From: a virus
Length of the DNA: 27,781 nucleotides
Virus record (IMG/VR): IMGVR_UViG_3300033145_000531
Coordinates: 1-27,781 of that record
Strand: one strand, 5' to 3'
The position numbers were made by a program, and so were the translations under genes. Of the stretch, positions 23,301 to 27,781 are shown piece after piece. The notes under the pieces were generated by a model, which saw only the letters and a list, made by a program, of their open reading frames with translations, was not told the DNA's origin and ran no database searches. How positions within the stretch are numbered: the first letter of the stretch is position 1; every line of letters starts with the position of its first letter.

Positions 23301-26300
23301 GACAATAATGGCTTATCGCGGGCGCAATATAAATGAAAAGCTTGCGAATATGATTCAAGACGGGACGTTGCCCTCTGAAGTCCTTGCCGAATATCCGGAA
23401 TTGAGTAAAACAGTTGTTTCCAAAAAGAAAATAGGTGATGCTCAAAAAATAAATAATACAAATTCTATAATTGCTAACGTGCAACGTATTGATGGCGTTG
23501 ATTATGAATTATATAATGCCAATAAATTAAAAGACAAACGAGGATTTATTCGTATCAAGGACGTAGATTCTGGTGAAACTATTAATATTCTTGAATACCC
23601 AACATTTTCTCAAGCTGAAACAAAATTCAATGATACAATCGCAAAAGCATCTAAGTCTATTATCAAAAAGGGAACGTCCAGAGCCCCGGAACCGACCCTG
23701 AAAGCCAAACCTGATACCCAAGCATTACCTACCAAAAAGAAAGCTGAAAAACTTTACCAAGGCGACAGGGTAGAGTATAAAAATACAGGCGGGCAAGTTT
23801 TTACAGGGGATGTTAAAAAAGTTTACGGAACCGGAGTTGTCGATATTGTCCCCGATGGTGTAAATAATCCAATCGGTGTATATCGTAAAAATATCGTTAA
23901 AATTATTCGCAAAAATGAACGGGTAAGAAAACAGGAAGCTCTCAAGGCAGAATGGGATAAAAAAACAAAACCATCCTTTCAAGCATCACCAACAATTAAA
24001 ACTAATTTTTCCGAAGCCCCTACGCCTGAATGGTACAAAGCCGCAGAGGAAGTCCTTGCCAATGCCGGGAAAAAGAAAGTTGTTTATTTAAAAAACGCCC
24101 CCTTCAAAGACGCGGTGGAGAAGTTCAGGAATCCGTCTCAACAAGAAGCTCTGGACAAAGAGGCTCTAACCGCTTTTTATTCTCCTAAAACCAATGAGAT
24201 TTATATCAACACCGATAAGGCGTCAAAAGATGCTATATTTCACGAATATACGCATCCGGTCTTAAATAACATAAAAGAAAACAATCCCAAATTGTACCAA
24301 CAGGGCATGAATTTAATAGAAGGAACGCCGTACCACAAGACAGCCGTTAAAGGAAAATATGGCGATAAAGCACTTGACGAAGCATTGACTCAGGCAATCG
24401 GGGAAAAAGGCGCTCAGATTCAAGAAAAAGTGCAAAGGGGTAAGTTTATATTTTGGTTGAATAAGATTTTTGCCAAGGCTAAAAAAATGTTCAACCAAAT
24501 GTTTAAAAGAAAAATAACATTGGATGATTTTGTTTATAACATTGCCAACGGGATGAGAAAGGGAAAAATTTACAATAAACCCGATAAGGTTGTCAATAAT
24601 TACGGGAAAGGTTTACAAACGACCATGCCCGCCTTCCCCATCACTCCGGGAATACGATCAAAGGCGCTGAGGGAAGGGATGCCGTTGTTTTCTCGGAAAA
24701 CATCCATTACTGAAGCAGAAGCAAAAACCAAAGAAGGGAAAAAAGAATTATCGTACAGGTTTACCGATGCTCAAGAAGCCATGCGCCGCCCGTTTAATGA
24801 CTTCATGTATTGGGTGGCAGACAAAAACAGACCATTTTTGACTATACAGGGAAAATTAAAAATCGTTAGGGACGAAATTGATACATTCTTAAAAGAAACG
24901 CAACGACCCAAGCGTACCGCAGCGGCGGTAAAAAAAGCATGGGATGAACTTGTTCAGCCGATGTTGCAACGAATGGCAAAAGACAAAATCAGTATTCCAG
25001 ACCTTGAAGAATACGCCCATGCGGTTCATGCGCCGGAAGCAAATAAGGCGCTCAGGGAAGCTAATGCTAAACGGTATCTTGAAGATATATTTGACGTATT
25101 AGCAACCAAAAACACCAAGCCCCTGCGAACGGAAATTAAAAAGGTTTTAGCGACTAAACAAAAAACTGTTTCCGATACTCGAAGTATCGGAATTACCCCG
25201 AAGGAATGGTTGGGATATCTTAACCGAGCGTTTGATTTATACAAGTCTAGCGCAAAAGTTACAGACATAAAAAAACAATGGGATGTGTTTTCGGAAAAGC
25301 CATCTGGCATGACCGATAAAGAGTCAACTGAGATTTTAAAAAAGTATAGCAACGACACGAAGATTGAAAATATTCGTTTACTATTAAGCAGTATTAATGA
25401 TGCACGACTCGATTTGTTGTATGATGCCGGGTTGATTACGACCGAGGAATATAATGCTTACAACAATAAATATAAACATTACGTTCCCCTCTATCGAGAA
25501 GGATTTGACGATTCTATTTTTGGCTCATCGAGAGGTTTGCGGCCTGCCGGAAGACCGGTTAAAGCGCGGGGCGGGTCGACTCGGAATGTGATTAATATTG
25601 TTGCCAACACAATCAGCAATTATGAAAAAGCCATAAATTTAGCCGAAAAAGCCAAATCGACGGCGGCATTAAAGGGATTAGTGGAAGAAAACCCCGACCC
25701 GGAATTTTGGAAATTAAAACGAGAGAAGCAGTCTCCCCGGTTCGATAAATATGGCAATATCAGAATGTATCCCGATATTTTTAACGTGAGCGATAGTGAG
25801 TTCAGATTCATGGTTGATGGAGAACAATATATTCTTGAGGTCAACCGGGACAATAAAGATGCTATGTTGATGCTAAGAACGCTAAAGGCGGTTGATTCTC
25901 AGCATGGGCCTATTCTGAACACCCTCGCCCGGCTTAATCGATGGTTGGCGCGGGTGAATACGTCCTGGTCGCCTGAGTTTATTATGTCTAATTTTATGCG
26001 AGATATTCAAACTGCTGGGATAAATATAAATGACACAGATATCGAAACTAAAAAATTTTTAACCGGCACATTAAAAGCTGTCAAAGCAATTTATCGCGTA
26101 GAACAAAAGAAACAAACCGGGGCGGAACTTGAAAAAATATACGACAGGTTTAAAACAGCCGGGGGTAAAATTGGATGGGCAGATGTTCACGGTTCTATTG
26201 AAAAATTATCCAAACAACTTGCCAGAGAATTAGAAACATTGGAAGGAAAACGACCTATACGTAAAACCGTTATGGATTGGTTGCATTGGGTGGAAACGGC

Positions 26301-27528
26301 GAATACTAGCATTGAAAATGGTGTTCGGTTGCACGTATTCAAGTTAGGAGTTGAGCAGGGCTTGACGGATGAGAGGGCGGCGCAAATTGCATCCGATATA
26401 ACGGTTGATTTTACCAAAAAGGGTGCTGCTGGCCCGATCATTAACAGTCTATACCTTTTTGCCAATGCTGGTATTCAAGGCTCATATCGTATTATGCGGG
26501 CAGTAAAAAATCCTAAAGTACGTAAAATTATGGTGGGTATTATTGGATTTGGGTTTGTAGCCGGGTTATTGAATAGTGCTTTCAGCAAGGCGGAGGATGA
26601 AGGTGAGGATTATTATAACAAGATTGATGATTTTGTTCGCGAACGTAATGCTATTTTTATGATTCCCAATAGCAAAGGTAGATATATTAAAATTCCTTTA
26701 CCGTGGGGATATAACTTTTTTTATAATTTAGGCGAGGAAGCAAGTCGGGCTTTCACAAAAGAAAATTATAAACCCCTGAACGGTGCGGCAAGGTTGGTTA
26801 GCACGTTTATCAATGCGTTTAATCCGGTTGCTTCTGGTACGTTACTTCAAACCATAGCTCCGACCGTGGCTGATCCGTTTGCACAAGTGGCTGAAAATAA
26901 AAATTGGTTTGGCGGGCCGCTTATGCCTGAAAAGGATAAATTTTCCAAAGTGCCAACTCCTGATTCACAACGGTATTGGAAATCTGCACGAATTGGATCA
27001 AAATGGGTATCGCATCAATTAAATAATTTAACGGGCGGGGATAAAATTAAAGGCGGTGTTATCGATGTTTCACCTGAAACTTTAGATTTAATTATAGATA
27101 TCTCCGGTGGATCAATGTTGCGATTTTTCACGGATATTGGCGGCATTCCGATAAACGCGATTACTAAAGAAAAACGTCAAATGAATCAATATCCGTTTGT
27201 CCGGAGAGTATTTGGGGAACAATCTGAATGGGCGGATTCAAAGATTTATTATAGCAATATTCAGGACATACTTACCGTTAAAGACCAATTAGACGCTTAT
27301 AGGGGAACAGAGTATTATGAGTACGTTTATAAAAATACCAAATCGCAACGATCGATGATTATGACCGCAACAGCAGTTGAAAATCGACTGAGTAAACTAA
27401 GAAAATTTAAACGATTTGCCGAAGCGCAAGGCAAGAAAAAAGCCGTTGTTAAGATAAATCGGGAAATTAAACAATTATACATTAAATTTAACCAAAAATA
27501 TCATAAGGCGATTAAAAAATATAAATAA
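20317..27528 (+). CDS. giant polyvalent ejection-type protein, LPD38-like, two zincin motifs
   Basis: This 2403-residue protein (2401 if ATG 20323, the TAATG overlap, is used) stands in the gp16 position and is probably injected into the host. In order: three NPFDIAE repeats (4-34); a hydrophobic amphipathic region (about 125-290); a possible SAP/HeH-like unit (405-438); Lys/Glu-rich helical linkers; HEKAH (973-977), an HExxH zinc-protease-like motif; an SH3/KOW-like beta domain near 1141-1200; a second zincin-like site HEYTH (1309-1313); a long helical part; and a C-terminal LPD38-like region (about 1460-2320) with the ITVDFTKKGAAGPIINSLYLFANA segment and a hydrophobic stretch at about 2071-2089. 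Large polyvalent proteins of phages carry such mixed domains. No methylase or helicase motif was seen. Protease activity is inferred. Confidence 0.85.
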   Translation: MVMNPFDIAEQNLNQNQNPFDIAEQSRNPFDIAEAGLSSENSQLPYGGVTSLSVRGPETTQDQSLLSRVANTLGIPQQPLSDADKAAAIVELVNNQSEIVPTNNITQNQLKNKEPNKILKTTKKIGSVVPYIATETIRGLMSPILPALKAVGLDTGKTLDTAIDYWRDKIGGGFAIPNYGIGTDKTGSLEFQRLKDIPATDILGQTAEAFGFVGGPVSVASKAAGLVTAQLASKARPFYQSIARGMITGALVGEGDKEKTLENAALFGIFEPIAYAIGKTSVVPKIIKNSAPWRKMTIKERGLALQSLDEIIMKNPTMTEGEILRKWDNPAWRSEALARRIATKKEPIQAESPFDKIIKDETAAPKVEPESEPLGGALMADKAKIVPEVSTDLAAFESVQTPKIKFKALIDTAKAEGITIPTDKNLSKGALFRHIRFGLIKQRKIAPDIGAGKKNAPYKTEVTAKGGIKLRGLTDIYEPVQVEGGWIGRAKTKIQEEKSAKEQLKKSELDTKEKLSEIAKLSQEEQVKQGKFPNTELTAKKSLPIETKKSAAKSEVASNVVGTAGEMVEGEEKIKSDALNKPISSDRNNIRAWFVEPENWENKQRLTYRGVAEQIAGDKDIELKEEKVPIDTNKPLGETKNAYTAYLDGKKLRSFPKEVYDLVQQLKPQQPTSDVEPTVKEFAEQAQSGSSSEETNFKPYKVEGLKIYKTRIKDKEYFAVQSVENKGTDRIFGDTLHKTEEEAVKQARLEVKLAKEKAERNEKIETKEAEELAKKQIKDADDINGFLKNSSNRQKALSKKVLNKQYRYSDGTTMSIREHVEKLHKNGKLEIRTIEEPKIKPMSRRKYNRANQQEQDAHERKMAKAGNKTTYLVNDSELGKTAYDYAKYLLIAKPKGKATSKFTTIIEGKEKPKSKEPWEMTREQFRDNPLKGFKIEKLPMEDIARANSDGSISLDPEKFFGHSEKIRKDIIEHEKAHFLEEKITPEHKARLMDNSTIMAYRGRNINEKLANMIQDGTLPSEVLAEYPELSKTVVSKKKIGDAQKINNTNSIIANVQRIDGVDYELYNANKLKDKRGFIRIKDVDSGETINILEYPTFSQAETKFNDTIAKASKSIIKKGTSRAPEPTLKAKPDTQALPTKKKAEKLYQGDRVEYKNTGGQVFTGDVKKVYGTGVVDIVPDGVNNPIGVYRKNIVKIIRKNERVRKQEALKAEWDKKTKPSFQASPTIKTNFSEAPTPEWYKAAEEVLANAGKKKVVYLKNAPFKDAVEKFRNPSQQEALDKEALTAFYSPKTNEIYINTDKASKDAIFHEYTHPVLNNIKENNPKLYQQGMNLIEGTPYHKTAVKGKYGDKALDEALTQAIGEKGAQIQEKVQRGKFIFWLNKIFAKAKKMFNQMFKRKITLDDFVYNIANGMRKGKIYNKPDKVVNNYGKGLQTTMPAFPITPGIRSKALREGMPLFSRKTSITEAEAKTKEGKKELSYRFTDAQEAMRRPFNDFMYWVADKNRPFLTIQGKLKIVRDEIDTFLKETQRPKRTAAAVKKAWDELVQPMLQRMAKDKISIPDLEEYAHAVHAPEANKALREANAKRYLEDIFDVLATKNTKPLRTEIKKVLATKQKTVSDTRSIGITPKEWLGYLNRAFDLYKSSAKVTDIKKQWDVFSEKPSGMTDKESTEILKKYSNDTKIENIRLLLSSINDARLDLLYDAGLITTEEYNAYNNKYKHYVPLYREGFDDSIFGSSRGLRPAGRPVKARGGSTRNVINIVANTISNYEKAINLAEKAKSTAALKGLVEENPDPEFWKLKREKQSPRFDKYGNIRMYPDIFNVSDSEFRFMVDGEQYILEVNRDNKDAMLMLRTLKAVDSQHGPILNTLARLNRWLARVNTSWSPEFIMSNFMRDIQTAGININDTDIETKKFLTGTLKAVKAIYRVEQKKQTGAELEKIYDRFKTAGGKIGWADVHGSIEKLSKQLARELETLEGKRPIRKTVMDWLHWVETANTSIENGVRLHVFKLGVEQGLTDERAAQIASDITVDFTKKGAAGPIINSLYLFANAGIQGSYRIMRAVKNPKVRKIMVGIIGFGFVAGLLNSAFSKAEDEGEDYYNKIDDFVRERNAIFMIPNSKGRYIKIPLPWGYNFFYNLGEEASRAFTKENYKPLNGAARLVSTFINAFNPVASGTLLQTIAPTVADPFAQVAENKNWFGGPLMPEKDKFSKVPTPDSQRYWKSARIGSKWVSHQLNNLTGGDKIKGGVIDVSPETLDLIIDISGGSMLRFFTDIGGIPINAITKEKRQMNQYPFVRRVFGEQSEWADSKIYYSNIQDILTVKDQLDAYRGTEYYEYVYKNTKSQRSMIMTATAVENRLSKLRKFKRFAEAQGKKKAVVKINREIKQLYIKFNQKYHKAIKKYK
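20326..20418. repeat. three NPFDIAE repeats at the giant protein's N-terminus
   Basis: The 21-base unit encoding NPFDIAE occurs at 20326-20346, 20368-20388 and 20398-20418, with the amino acids fully conserved and a few silent changes. The first copy follows the start codon almost directly. Silent differences show it is kept at protein level. I recall NPFD-type repeats at the N-termini of other giant phage proteins, but do not know their role. Confidence 0.85.
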
Positions 27529-27540
27529 AAAGGAGAAATC

Positions 27541-27781
27541 ATGGCGACAATAAGCATTGAATCGGGCAGGACATCATTGGACTTTGAAAAACTCACCATT
27601 GACGACACTTCAGGTGGGGTAGGATTTACAGCGACTAAAATACTCGGCACAGGCTCTACCTTTTCACCGATAAGATCGTGTCAGGAAGTCTTTTGCACAT
27701 TGGATGCCAGCACCGGGCCTATTAGATTTACCATAGACGGTACGATTCCTACTACCGCAAACGGGCATTTATTAAATGCTA
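27541..27781 (+). CDS. small structural protein, 3' end cut by the window
   Basis: An ATG with AAGGAG a few bases upstream opens a frame of 80 complete codons that runs off the right edge. The protein begins MATISIESGRTSLDFEKL and contains QEVFCTLDASTGPIRFTIDGTIPT followed by GHLLNA. That segment is typical of small beta-sandwich virion proteins of phages. It starts 12 bases after the giant gene, so it belongs to the same operon. Only the N-terminal part is seen, so size and function are undetermined. Confidence 0.6.
   Translation, partial: MATISIESGRTSLDFEKLTIDDTSGGVGFTATKILGTGSTFSPIRSCQEVFCTLDASTGPIRFTIDGTIPTTANGHLLNA

Noticed and set aside
1-27781. tRNA genes, rRNA, insertion sequences, CRISPR arrays, lysis genes
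   Set aside because: None could be seen; no cloverleaf, transposase motif, or endolysin/holin signature was found by reading.

Overview
The window is a stretch of a tailed double-stranded DNA bacteriophage or prophage. Every convincing gene is on the plus strand. Genes are tightly packed (several 1-4 nt overlaps or abutments), most have Shine-Dalgarno sites of the GGAG/GAGGAG type, and standard bacterial stops are used. The gene order matches the packaging, head, adaptor, tail and ejection module of P22-like short-tailed phages: small terminase, large terminase, P22-type portal, scaffold-like protein, major capsid protein, head-tail adaptor, tail hub or nozzle-like protein, tail fibre, then a run of internal-virion-type proteins ending in a 2403-residue giant. 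The major capsid protein is of the N4 gp56-like family, so the virion is a mosaic. The DNA is moderately AT-rich. Nothing in it identifies the host.

Region by region. 1-565 has no supported gene. It holds a terminator-like hairpin, a pair of operator-like dyads, direct repeats, a promoter candidate and a four-fold GATCGT repeat, all just upstream of the small terminase (566-1078). 1079-1587 separates the two terminase genes and carries two tandem micro-ORFs. 1588-3906 is the large terminase, interrupted by a 319-residue intein (2830-3786) with an HNH endonuclease and a Cys4-type finger, placed in the nuclease active-site motif. 3952-4398 is a small acidic protein with a helix-turn-helix-like C-terminus. 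The portal follows at 4402-6534.

A hairpin-rich leader precedes the scaffold-like gene (6841-7848) and the major capsid gene (7864-8934). Two more structured leaders (8935-9018 and 9685-9804) precede a decoration-like protein and a Cys-rich protein of unknown function. The Cys-rich protein overlaps a YkgJ-type cysteine-cluster gene (about 10763-11134), an unexpected enzyme-like or metal-binding insertion in a structural operon. From 11134 to 17394 come a second decoration-like protein, the adaptor, a repeat-containing Gln/Gly/Pro-rich protein, the nozzle-like protein with a jelly-roll-like insert, a repeat-built fibre and two small proteins.

Genes at 17411-20323 sit where P22 has gp14/gp7/gp20 and look like ejection proteins. 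The giant gene at 20317-27528 is in the gp16 position. It starts with three NPFDIAE repeats, has two separate HExxH zincin-like motifs and ends in a domain I recognise as LPD38-like. A further structural gene starts at 27541 and runs off the window.

The points most worth a second look are the intein in the terminase active site, the two-zincin giant protein with its NPFD repeats, the Cys-rich/YkgJ gene pair, and the leader at 9706-9795, where two alternative pairings could expose or hide a ribosome binding site. All function calls come from reading the sequence and recalling families; no database search was run.
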